A stretch of DNA of 64,000 nucleotides, taken from contig JAVGVS010000055.1 of assembly GCA_032718565.1 (NCBI GenBank), positions 2,017,706 through 2,081,705 of the forward strand, given 5' to 3'. The DNA is from Distichodus sexfasciatus (taxonomy: Eukaryota; Chordata; Actinopteri; Characiformes; Distichodontidae). The notes under the pieces were generated by a model. That model searched no databases and had not been told where the DNA came from. It saw only the letters and a program-made list of their open reading frames with translations. Of this stretch, positions 46,045-55,916 are shown in pieces. The stretch's first letter is position 1. Each line of letters begins with the position of its first letter. Position numbers and translations under genes: made by a program.

Positions 46045-46277
46045 TTGTCACTGTCGGGCAGAAACCAAGGTCCATTTTTGGCCATTTTCATTTTTGGTCA
46101 TAAAACAATTTTAATGGTCAGTCTTCATGTTGGCCTGACAGTTTTTAGAAATCTTTAACCAATGGAAATGGCTTGTTCATATATTTATGATCATATATTT
46201 GGAATATTCATCATTTTTTTCAATTTCCTGAAAACTAATCATTTTGGACATAAAATATTTTCGCCCGACAGTGACAA
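46045..46277. mobile_element. Small MITE with TTGTCACTGTCGGGC ends
   Basis: Left TTGTCACTGTCGGGC and right GCCCGACAGTGACAA are perfect inverted copies, flanked by TA on both sides, as for Tc1/mariner-type elements. Confidence 0.85.
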
Positions 46278-46628
46278 TATAGTATTTAACAGTAACCAGA
46301 TTTTTGTGATTAGTTTTTAGGAGTCACTCATTCTAAACATATTAAATCCTATTTGTACATCCAGAAAACATATTTTCATATTTGTCAACATATTTGATGA
46401 AGTAAGTACATTGCTGAAGAGATCCTGAACAGTCACTAAAAAGCGCTATGGCAGAGTGAACATCATTGGTAATGGTTGTCTTACAAAGCTTACATTATCT
46501 GAGCACAGGAGACAACACCGTTCTGTAACAGTCACCACAGGTGGAAATTAAATGTTACATTTTGCATGAACACACAGAGAGCTTGAAATTCACAAAAATG
46601 CCTGCAGATGTGGGTGCACAGTAAGGTT

Positions 46629-46770
46629 TCACGACACATTAACTGTGGTCTGGAACTTTCTGGAGAGAATGCAGAAGTAGTATGTGAAGAGGAGTCTCAC
46701 TGCCTCGTCTCGGAGCCTGTAGATGAGAGGAGTCAGAGAGCGAGGCAGGATAATATATGAAATATATGAC
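46629..46770 (-). pseudogene. Odorant receptor C-terminal fragment
   Basis: Only the TM7-tail region survives: ILPRSLTPLIYRLRDEAVR, then FTYYFCILSRKFQTTVNV. It equals the last 45 or so residues of copies 1 and 2. The upstream sequence is unrelated, so TM1-TM6 are lost. Confidence 0.88.
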
Positions 46771-47147
46771 AAGTGCAGCCTGCAGATGCACAGCTTTTTC
46801 TTTGATGTGATATTGTAAAACACTTAAATAAATACACACAAATTCGTTGTGGCATCCGTAGAAAAAATTAAAGCTAATAAAAGTGATTATGGTTTTATTT
46901 TATTATAATGATTTTAGTAATATTGTAGCTCCCATGTGAGAAGACTATTTCTCAGCTTACTATGTCGAGGCTTTGCTGAATATCAAAAGTGATTTGTTAA
47001 ATAAAGCAATGTTAATGATGTTGTTAATTGCATTTTTTTCTTCAAAAAGTACCAATAAGAAAACTGTTAAAGTACCAGACCGATAAGCAGTACCGGTAAG
47101 AGTAGTAGTACCGTTAAAATCTCAACCATACCCATCCATAGTTATGG

Positions 47148-47345
47148 GGAAGTTGGTAGTGTAACGGTCGGAAGGTCGCCGGTTCAAGTCCCGGACTGGT
47201 AAAGGTACCACTGAGGTACTCGTGAGCAAGGTACCGTTCCCAAGCACTGCTCCTTTACGGATGGGTCAAATGCAGAGGCCACATTTGGTCGTGATGCACT
47301 GTGTGCTGTGCTGTGTTCACAGTGACAAATAATCACTCACTTTTA
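47148..47345 (+). repeat. tRNA-derived SINE copy
   Basis: Head TAGTGTAACGGTCGGAAGGT, B box GGTTCAAGTCCC and tail GTGACAAATAATCACTCAC. Confidence 0.85.
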
Positions 47346-48222
47346 CTTACAGTTTGTTGAGGCACAACAAGTTGCAACAAGCACATGTAGTGAGTCTCTT
47401 TTCCCAGAGCCTGCCTTTAGACACCTACACCTTAGACATTAATGATGTTTGTGAAATGCATGTTTCTCAGAGTTGTGTTGCCAAACTCCATTTCAGGCTG
47501 TAACAACAAAAGACTACAATATTTACACAAATTTTACACTGCTGCTACATATTTACACCATTGAACATGCCATACATATCGCTGATGGCTTTTTTTCTGA
47601 CTGTATCTGAGCAAATTGAAAGTATTGCATAGACTGTTTTATTTCATAGACTGTATAAACGTTTTCATATTGAAACTGTTACTGACCTCGTGCACATTCA
47701 GCATGTTCACATGCACTTTTTAGTGTCAAAGACAACTCCAAAACCATAATTGAAGGCTGAGTACCGCATCCTAATTATCTCTCTTTCTACTTGTAGTTTA
47801 AAAGCTTACATTTATATTCTACTTCTAGTTTAAAAGTGTATATTTTATATTATATTTTTTATTATATGTGCCTTATTTGTTCATTGTTCCTTGTTCTTTG
47901 TTCTGTGCACTGTTAAAACTGGCATGACCCGCTTTGAAGGCTTTGGATTATATTGAAAACTCTCAAAATGAGTACAGTATGTTCTCCTGCACGTCCTTAT
48001 CAGTGTGAACTTGATTGAAATACAAAGTGGAAAACTCCTGTTAAGGCATCAAGGCTCTTCAAGGATGCAGGTTCCAGTCGACAGCTTTATTTAACATAAA
48101 ACAAGAATATCAGCAAAGCCACTGGGTTTAGTCCTAAAACACAGGTATCATGAAGAAAGGCAGGGCAGGGTGAACGTCAGTGGTCTTTAGGGACATCAAT
48201 ACATCAAAATGATCATTACGTT

Positions 48223-48508
48223 TACGGCGTTTAGCAGATGATCTCATCCAGAGCCACTTTCAGTTCCTAATTACAGGAACAGTCTACCTGGAGCAACTTG
48301 GGGTTAAGGGTCTTGCTCAGGGACCCAGTCATGATGGTGCTGGAGGTAGGATTCGATCCCACAACCTCTTGCTCCAGAGGTGAGTATCCTAACCACTAGA
48401 TAGTACCTTGCTCATGAGTACCTCAGTGGTCACTTTACCAGCCCTGGATTCGAACCTGCGACCTTCTGATCACTGGGCGAACACCCTACCGTTACACCAC
48501 CAGCTGAT
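48223..48508 (-). repeat. SINE family 2 copy joined to a main-family SINE fragment
   Basis: Family 2 lies at 48223-48400 (ATCTCATCCAGAGCCACTTT, then GATTCGATCCCACAACCTC). It is directly followed by the head half of the main SINE family (CTGGATTCGAACCTGCGACC). Confidence 0.7.
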
Positions 48509-48577
48509 CCAGCTGCTTTAGTCTGTAATCCACAAAAAAAGTTTGCAAAAATATGAATAAAGTATATAAAGTCTTTT

Positions 48578-49549
48578 TTATTGTACAGTAACTGTGGTCT
48601 GGAATCTTCTGGTCATATGGAAGAAGTAGTATTTAAACACGGGTCGCACTGCCTCGTCTCGGAGCCCGTAGATGAGTGGACTCAAGCAGCGAGGCAGGAT
48701 CAGGATGAAGAGATAGTTGAGATAACGCAGGTTGTTGACAAAAATGATGTCGCTGCTATTTAACATCGCAAGAGTTCTCTCCAGAGTGCCGAACAGGAAC
48801 GAGTTGAGACACAGAACCAGCTGAACCAGGTGCAGAAGCACAGTCCTGTGAGCTTTCTTTACCGAGTCTTTATTGGAGGAAAGGGACCTGGCTGTGACTA
48901 TGATGCTGATGTAAGTGAAAACAATGATTATAGTCACTGACACAAAGTATACCACATTTAAAGTGTTAAATAAATCCACTTGCCACGGCCTTATGAAGAG
49001 CAGATTACGTGAGCAGTACATCTGTAAATACAAGAAGTTTGGGTCCATCACCGCTACAAAAATCACATCAGTAAAAACGTTCACAGATCCAAGAAACCAA
49101 ATGAAGCCGATTGCAAAGAAAATTCTCCTCTGAGTGACTATTTCAGCGTGTCTCAGAGGAAAGCGTATGGCCACGTAGCGCTCCAGCGACATCACAGCCA
49201 GGTTTAAAGGTGCGTTACAGAAGGTCGTGGTGCTTATTAAGATGAGGAAGGAACAGAGGACTTTGGCCAGCTTCAAGAAGGCCAACGCCATGATGTAGAG
49301 GACGGAGGCAAAGAGGAGCTGTATCGAGTCGTTTAGAAGCATGTGTGCAAAGAGAACGTAGCGCGGGGTCTCTTTAAAAACCTGTTTACTCCAAAGAGCA
49401 AAGAGCATGACGCAGTTTACATACGTACAAAACACAGTCATCAGAATTGCAACCACCAGTTTGGACATGCTGCCACCATCCAGATCGGTTCTGAAGAAAT
49501 ACTGGAATATAAAAGCAAAGTCAGTGTTGCTTTCGTTAAAGCCTCCCAT
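48578..49549 (-). CDS. Odorant receptor, or131-2-like, copy 2
   Basis: Intact single-exon receptor of 323 residues. It has an N-terminal NES site, ETPRYVLFAHMLLNDSIQLL, SLERYVAIRFPLRHAEIV at TM3, QMYCSRNLLF in the second extracellular loop, KAHRTVLLHLVQLVLCLNS at TM6 and LSPLIYGLRDEAVRP after TM7. It is the closest relative of copy 1. The block from the second extracellular loop back to TM3 differs from copy 1 at only about three bases, while the ends are more diverged. It lies in the same orientation, 3.9 kb from copy 1. Ligand unknown. Confidence 0.92.
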   Translation of the reverse strand: MGGFNESNTDFAFIFQYFFRTDLDGGSMSKLVVAILMTVFCTYVNCVMLFALWSKQVFKETPRYVLFAHMLLNDSIQLLFASVLYIMALAFLKLAKVLCSFLILISTTTFCNAPLNLAVMSLERYVAIRFPLRHAEIVTQRRIFFAIGFIWFLGSVNVFTDVIFVAVMDPNFLYLQMYCSRNLLFIRPWQVDLFNTLNVVYFVSVTIIIVFTYISIIVTARSLSSNKDSVKKAHRTVLLHLVQLVLCLNSFLFGTLERTLAMLNSSDIIFVNNLRYLNYLFILILPRCLSPLIYGLRDEAVRPVFKYYFFHMTRRFQTTVTVQ

Positions 49550-50291
49550 CGAATGATTGTGTCTGCAACCAGAGAAAAATCACTAGATAACAACAGATTT
49601 GTAAATGAAAATTATAAAAGAGAAGTTTATAACATTAATAGACATCAGACATCAGCTGGATAACTGTTAATGAACAGAAACTGGCAAAAATTAAAATCAT
49701 CTATGTACCAACCAGTTAAATACAAAAAGCAGATAAAAAGAAAGATAAAAGCAGTCCTAGAATACAGTCAATATTTGTTTTGTGTTAAACTATTACAACA
49801 TAAATCACATTTTAGAGTTAAGACGTTACAGGCCTTGAAGCCTTAGATCTCTGTGCACTGTAATGAAGTGCTGTGGCTTTTATATTCACCGGTGATGACA
49901 CAAATTCATTGGCACACACATAGTAACGCATCACATGTCTCTGTCAATCTAAGCACTCTCACACACACACACATGCAAACACACACCTTCCAAGTACATG
50001 CATGGAGTTTGGGTGTTACCGTGTGGATTTGTTTTTTTTTTAGTGTACTCACTTTTAGAATTGTTTAATTCTTTCCTCTACTTTTCCTTTTACTACGAAC
50101 GTCATTAGAGATACAATATACAAACTTAACCAAAAAAACAAAACAAAAAAAAACCTGTATCTCTATTTTATTATTTTTTTATTGCCTAAATTGCACAGTC
50201 AAAAGAGCAGATCAGGATACATTTCACTGCATGTTGTACCTGTATAATTTGCATGTGACAAATAAAGAATCTTGAGTCTTGAATTGAGATA

Positions 50292-51189
50292 CAGTACTGT
50301 GCAAAGGTTTGAGGCAGGTGTGAAAAAATGCTGTAAACAAAGAATGCTTTCAGAAATATAAATAATGATTGTTTATTTTTATCAATTAACAAAATGCAAA
50401 GTGAGCAAACAAAAGAAAAATCTAAATCAAATCAATATTTGGTGTTACTACCTTTTGCCTTCAAACCAGCATCAATTCTTATAGGTACACTTGCACAAAG
50501 TCAGGGATTTTGTAGGATTATAGTCATTATATTATTTTGTAGGATTATAGGATTATAGATCTGTGGTTAGTTCTCCAAGATGTTTGGAACAACCTACCAG
50601 CCGAGTTCCTTCAAAACCTGTGTGCAAGTGTATCTAGAAGAACTGATGCAAAGAGTGGTCACACCAAATATTGATTTGATTTAGATTTCTCTTTTGTTCA
50701 TTCATTGCATTTTGTTGATTGATGAAAATAAATGATTAACACTTGCAGTACTGGCTCCTCAGTGGTGGAACCAACTTCCACTTGCCGTTAGAACGGCAGA
50801 GTCCCTTGCTGTCTTCAAACGTCGTCTGAAGACACACCTCTTCAAAGAGTATCTAGGGGACTAATTTGCCTTTTATGTTGTCCTACCCATCTCAAAAAAA
50901 AAAAAAAACCACTAACGTGTGTCTGTCTGTGAACTTTTGTTTTCTCTAACCCACTTTTCGTTAAAGTATAAAACTTAGTCTGTGGTAATTTGGTGTAACT
51001 ACAGTTGTTGGCATAGCTTACAGATCTAAGAACAGTTGTAGACCACAAAGACACAAACAGTTGTAAGTCGCTCTGGATAAGAGCGTCTGCTAAATACTGT
51101 AAATGTAAATGTAAAACACTTCCATTTTTGAAAGCATTCTTTGTTTACAGCTTTTTTTCACACCTGCCTAAAACTTTTGCACGGTACTG
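50292..51189. mobile_element. Tc1/mariner-like remnant with nested LINE tail
   Basis: Left CAGTACTGTGCAAAGGTTT and right AAACTTTTGCACGGTACTG are inverted ends flanked by TA (50290-50291 and 51190-51191). Pairing continues inward (GGCAGGTGTGAAAAA). No transposase frame remains. A LINE 3' piece occupies about 50745-51117. Confidence 0.85.
50745..51117 (+). mobile_element. LINE 3' fragment (ORF end plus tail)
   Basis: Encodes a short C-terminal piece (AESLAVFKRRLKTHLFKEYL, then stop). It ends in the widespread tail GTCGCTCTGGATAAGAGCGT followed by TAAATGTAAATG repeats. A poly-A stretch interrupts it at about 50894. Confidence 0.7.
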
Positions 51190-52165
51190 TAGCTCTAGAA
51201 CTGGTACTGACATTGTAGTTCTTAGATAATGGGTGTGGTGTTGACATGAGATTTTCTTGTCACGAATTTTAACAAATGCCAGTATCTGCTGCCAGTTCTG
51301 TCACCTGATAATAATCAGCCATAAACTGACTCCTTCTAAAATGTATGTATCTTGTGGATGAAGGTAACCCCTAGAATAACGTCATCGTCATTATTAATGC
51401 TAATTGCCTTAGCCAGTTCACCTGCCGTTCAGGCTTGGGAATCTACCTGAATATAAGCATTTTTGGGTCTGGGCTAAGGGTTAACGGATTTGAATCTTAA
51501 TGTATTCCAAAAAAATTAATTCATGACCCTGACCCTAACCCTAAACTACAATTGATTCAGTGTGATTTGTTTGTTGATCTGCCACAGTCAAATGGGAAAA
51601 GTAACTCAAAACAGCAGTCTGGAAACAAATTCAAGTTATGGTGTTATTTTTGTGCCAAAATTCTGAGAGCGCAGTGGAAGTTTGACAAGCCAAATATCTT
51701 GTCTTGACACGCTCAACTCTGCCTGCGCTTTAGCTCGACTCTGCCTTCCTCATTTATCGCCATCGGCACCGGCATCAACAGATATTCGCATGAAAAACAT
51801 TGGATATCGGCATCAGCCAATAATTTCCATATCATGTATCCCTACTGACAGCATCAATAAAGCTTCATTAGGCAATAGACCATATGATTGCTATGGAAAC
51901 CGATAGTTAGAAACGGCCATTTGTAAATTATACAGCTCTGGAAAAAAAAAAGAGACCACATTACTTTTGTCCGTTCACTGACTTTGTAATATGTGACTGT
52001 GAGTGTAAAATTTACACGTTCATCTTCTTTTATGAGCTATTGCAGTTGCAGGTCTGTGAAACATAAGAAAGCAGTCCATATTTTGACATAAAACTGTAAT
52101 TATGATTTAACAGCAGATATTCCTTGTGTTATAATCCAACACCTATACACCTGATTCAATTTTTT

Positions 52166-52410
52166 GAAAGTGAGTGATTATTTGTGATTGTGAACACACC
52201 ACACAGTGCACCACAACCAAATGTGACCTCTGCATTTAACCCATCCGTGAAGGAGCAGTGGGCAGCTAACAAGCGCCTGGGGAGCAGTGCTTGGGGACGG
52301 TACCTTGCTCATGGGTACCTAAGTGGTAACATTACCGGCCCTGGATTCGAACCTGCGACCTTCTGATCACGGGGCGAACACCCTACCGTTACTCCACCAA
52401 CTGCCCCCAT
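52166..52410 (-). repeat. tRNA-derived SINE, near-complete copy
   Basis: Minus-strand copy with head GTTGGTGGAGTAACGGTAGG, B box GGTTCGAATCCAGG and the tail read as AGTGAGTGATTATTTGTGAT. Confidence 0.85.
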
Positions 52411-52493
52411 TTGGCCAGTTTGCTGATTAGAGGAAACAGACCTCAGCACATGAGGAGACCGTGGACTTCTAATGACATCATTGTAAAATAATA

Positions 52494-52742
52494 TGTGACC
52501 CGATCTGCTGTAATAAGTTGGAAGTCGGCGTTCTATTTATTTAGATACGGGCCGATTATGTTGTAAAACATCACAAAAATATTGATTTTTCTTTTTTGGA
52601 GACCAGATTAATTTTGAAGACCTTTTCTTTCATATAAGACCAAAAAGAGAAATCGATATTTTTGATGTTTGTCAACATAATCGGCCCGTATCTAAATAAA
52701 TAGAACGCCGACTTCCGACTCATTACGGCAGATCGGGTCACA
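52494..52742. mobile_element. Palindromic MITE, copy 2
   Basis: Perfect TGTGACCCGATCTGC and GCAGATCGGGTCACA ends with TA on both sides (52492-52493 and 52743-52744). The arms pair for about 70 bases. It is homologous to 769-1008 and lies about 230 bp from the breakpoint of the truncated receptor. Confidence 0.9.
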
Positions 52743-52947
52743 TATGTGTTCTTTGCAACTTCCAGGTTAGATTAAGATCATTTACTCCAAAAGATAATAA
52801 GAGAATATCTAAGATAATTTAGTCAAAAAATTAAATTTTGAAATAAGCATAGTAAAGTTATAAAAGAACATTGACTTGTACATGTTACACAGACACACAG
52901 CCACAAACTGTAAAACCAATGAATCAGAATTAAAGTGATGTGGGCTC

Positions 52948-53418
52948 TTATTTTTCCCAGAGCTGGTGTTCAAACCAAATGATGCAGATAGCAAAGAAAA
53001 TCCTCCTCTGAGTGACTATTTCAGCGTGTCTCAGAGGAAAGCGTATGGCCACGTAGCGCTCCAGCGACATCACGGCCAGGTTTAAAGGTGCATTAGAGAA
53101 CGATATGATACTTATAGAGATGATGAAGGAACATAAAGCTTTCGCCAGCTTCAGTAAGGCCAGTGCCATGATGTAAAGTAAAGAGCCAAAGAAGAGTTGC
53201 ATCGAGTCGTTTAGAAGCATGTGTGCAAAGAGTATATAGCGTGGGGTCTCTTTAAAAACACGTTTACTCCAAAGGACAAAGAGCATGAGGCAGTTTACGT
53301 ACATACAAAACACAGTCATCAGAATTGCAACCACCCATCTTGACAAACTGCCCACCTCCATACTGGGTGCGAAGAAATACTGGAATATCAAAGTGTTGCT
53401 TTTGTTAAAGTCTTCCAT
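52948..53418 (-). pseudogene. Truncated odorant receptor, TM1 to mid-TM4 only
   Basis: Homology to copies 1 and 2 begins at an ATG (MEDFNKSNT, 53418). It runs through ETPRYILFAHMLLNDSMQLF and SLERYVAIRFPLRHAEIVTQ to FAICIIWF, then stops abruptly near 52970, followed by EHQLWEK and a stop codon. TM5-TM7 and the G-protein contact region are missing, so it cannot be a working receptor. An upstream in-frame ATG at 53481 only adds an unrelated hydrophobic leader. The rest of the frame is clean, so the truncation looks recent. Confidence 0.9.
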
Positions 53419-53481
53419 TGGGCTGTTGCATCTGTAATTGGAGATTACTGTTAATAAGAACATGCAAAGGGAGTAAAACAT

Positions 53482-54944
53482 TAATATATCGACTTGAATA
53501 TCATGTCACCTGCTTAGAATAACAGAATCAGTATGAATTAAAATCATAGCAAGTTTACAAGATAAATACAATAAATTCCTGTATTCCTTAATATCAGCTA
53601 AGTGTATAAATACAACATTAATCCTGTTTCATGAGTTAAAGACTTACAGTCCTTGAAATCCTGAATCTCTGAGTCCTGTCTTGAGGTGTTGCAACTTTTA
53701 TATTCACCAGTGACACTGCAAATTCACTGACACACTTCTCTGCTCTCTTTCTCCTTTCTCCCCTCGCTCTTTCAGGGGATTCGGATGTTATGTTGTGGTT
53801 CATCTTCTTGAGTAAAGTGTGCACACTTTCAGAGATTTTAAATTCTACCATCTACTTTTTCTTTAACTATTTACATTACTGAGTTATTTAAGTCTAAAAC
53901 TGATCCTGCAGTGGTTTGATAATGAGATTTTCATGTACATCAGATACACAAGATAACCAATACTAATATTTCTGGTAGCTAGAAATTGCTCAGTTCATGA
54001 GAATAATTGGGAAAAATGACCAGCTCTCACAAACTAATATTTTCAGTCTTTAGTTTTAAACAATCACAAACCAAACATTATTTGTCATTATTATAACATT
54101 ATCATCATTATAGTAACTGTCAGTCATTCCACAGGCAGGTGAGACTAAAGAATCTAAAGAATAGAGGTGTTGAAATTAGGGCCTGTTTACACATATGAAG
54201 ATATTTTTCACATGTAATGCATATTTTTCATATGTTTGGGCCTTTCGTTTACACATGAAAGGAGTTTTAGCCACTTCAAATGCATACTTTTTAAAACACC
54301 CTCCAAAGTGAAGATTTTTCAAAACGCTGGATTCTGTGGATACATGTAAACAAAAGACCCAAACGTATAAAAACATATGCATTTACAAAAATATCTGCAT
54401 TCGTGTAACAGGCCTTTTTTTATCGAATGTCGTGTGAAAAAATTAATGTATAAAAAATGTGTTTAGAAAAATTCCATGTACATGTAAACAGGCCCTCAAT
54501 CACATAACCAGTGTTGCGATGCAGATGTGGACGATTCTGCATCAGTGTAGTGGCAGACCATAATTTATTACATCATAATGTCATTACTTTGTGATTTCCG
54601 ATAGAACTGATCAGTTGGAACTGGTTTTGAGTCGGAACTGGTTTTCGATTCCCACCTCTATTTCCAGCGCACTTTAAATAATCCACATTATCATTCAACT
54701 TTTAAAGACAATTAAATGTACATTCTTTTGAACTCTCTCCTCTTGGATTGTAGTTTATATTAGGCGCGTTAAGTTATTTGGGCAGAAGAGCTCTTTATTT
54801 AAAGCAAATAAAACAAATACTAGAAATGCAAAATGACAAAATTTTCTTTGTAAGTAATTAGCATATGTAATTTATATGTAATTATATAATTATTAAAAAC
54901 CATCCTTTTATTTACATTCTTATTTGGGATGATCCAGCTGTAAT
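53482..54944. other. Intergenic region before copy 4
   Basis: Contains one inverted-end element (54177-54498). Otherwise AT-rich sequence with nothing recognised. Confidence 0.6.
54177..54498. mobile_element. MITE with GGGCCTGTTTACA ends
   Basis: Left TAGGGCCTGTTTACACAT and right ATGTAAACAGGCCCTCA are inverted copies. It is AT-rich inside with repeated CATATG and ACATG words. hAT-like by tip sequence; no clear 8-bp duplication is seen. Confidence 0.75.
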
Positions 54945-55916
54945 TCAGTGCAAACTGACCAAGGGTTTGACTTTGCCAGTGCCCCAGAGGAAGTAGTACT
55001 TGAAGAGGGGTCGTATGGCTTCATCTCTCAGCCCATAAATAAAAGGACTCAGGCAGCGGGGTAGAATTAGGAAAATCAAATAATTTACATATCGCAGGTT
55101 TGCGGTATTGATTCCAGTCAGTGCTCTTTCTATGGTGCTGTATAGAGAAGAGCAGAGGCACAGTCCCAGCTGAATGAAGTGCAGGAGCACCGTCCTGTGA
55201 GCTTTCTTAGCCGAGTCTTTTTTGCGTGAGACAGTTCTGGCCACGATCATGATGCTGATGTAAGTGAAAACGATGATCAGCGCCACAGCCACAAAGTGGA
55301 AGGTGTTAAAACCCTGCAGGACGTCAACTTGCCACGGCTTACTGAAGAGCATGTCCCTTGTGCAGTAGATTTGCGAGGTTAAAAAGTTAGCGTCCGTCGC
55401 AGCTGTGTAACAAAAGTCAACAAAGAAGTTTATGGAGCCAATAAACCAGATGATTCCAATGGCAATAGAAGTCCTTTTCTGAGTGGCCAATTCTGCATGT
55501 CTCAAAGGAAAGCATATAGCAACGTAGCGCTCCAGCGACATAACGGCCAGGTTTAAAGGTGCGTTCCGGAAAGTTACGCAAGACACGAAAATCACAAACG
55601 CACAAGCAACTGTGATTAATTTGACAAGAAGCACGGACCAGATGAACAGCACGACGGTAATGAGAAGCTGAATCGAGTCATTGAGGAGCATGTGCGCAAA
55701 GAGAATATAACGCGGTGTCTCTTTAATGGCATGATTGCTCCTAATACTGTAGAACATGACAGCATTTAAATAGATAAAGGACAGAGATATGAACACCACA
55801 ACAACAGTTTTCATTATCATTACATTTGTCATTAGTTGATAATTTGTCGAAACCTCACCAGAGCTTGTATTGGTCGTTAAAAAGCTGTTGGAATAATTGC
55901 TTGCATTATTTGCCAT
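54945..55916 (-). CDS. Odorant receptor, or131-2-like, copy 4
   Basis: Intact single-exon receptor of 323 residues, more diverged from copies 1 and 2 and closer to copies 5 and 6. It has several N-glycosylation sequons in the N-terminus (NNASNYSNS), KETPRYILFAHMLLNDSIQL, SLERYVAICFPLRHAELATQ at TM3, QIYCTRDMLF in the second extracellular loop, KKAHRTVLLHFIQLGLCL at TM6 and LSPFIYGLRDEAIRP after TM7. The TM3 motif is ERY, as usual for this group in place of DRY. Ligand unknown. Confidence 0.92.
   Translation of the reverse strand: MANNASNYSNSFLTTNTSSGEVSTNYQLMTNVMIMKTVVVVFISLSFIYLNAVMFYSIRSNHAIKETPRYILFAHMLLNDSIQLLITVVLFIWSVLLVKLITVACAFVIFVSCVTFRNAPLNLAVMSLERYVAICFPLRHAELATQKRTSIAIGIIWFIGSINFFVDFCYTAATDANFLTSQIYCTRDMLFSKPWQVDVLQGFNTFHFVAVALIIVFTYISIMIVARTVSRKKDSAKKAHRTVLLHFIQLGLCLCSSLYSTIERALTGINTANLRYVNYLIFLILPRCLSPFIYGLRDEAIRPLFKYYFLWGTGKVKPLVSLH

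Larger units (their letters stand above)
44659..48577. other. Intergenic region between receptor copies 1 and 2
   Basis: Holds a SINE with LINE-type tail (45447-45760), a small inverted-end MITE (46045-46277), a receptor fragment (46629-46770) and SINE copies at 47148-47345 and 48223-48508. Nothing else gene-like is seen. Confidence 0.6.
49550..52947. other. Intergenic region between copy 2 and the truncated receptor
   Basis: Holds a dispersed repeat (50160-50282), a Tc1-like element with a nested LINE tail (50292-51189), a hAT-like end near 51680-51850, a SINE (52166-52410) and a hairpin MITE (52494-52742). No gene is seen. Confidence 0.6.
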
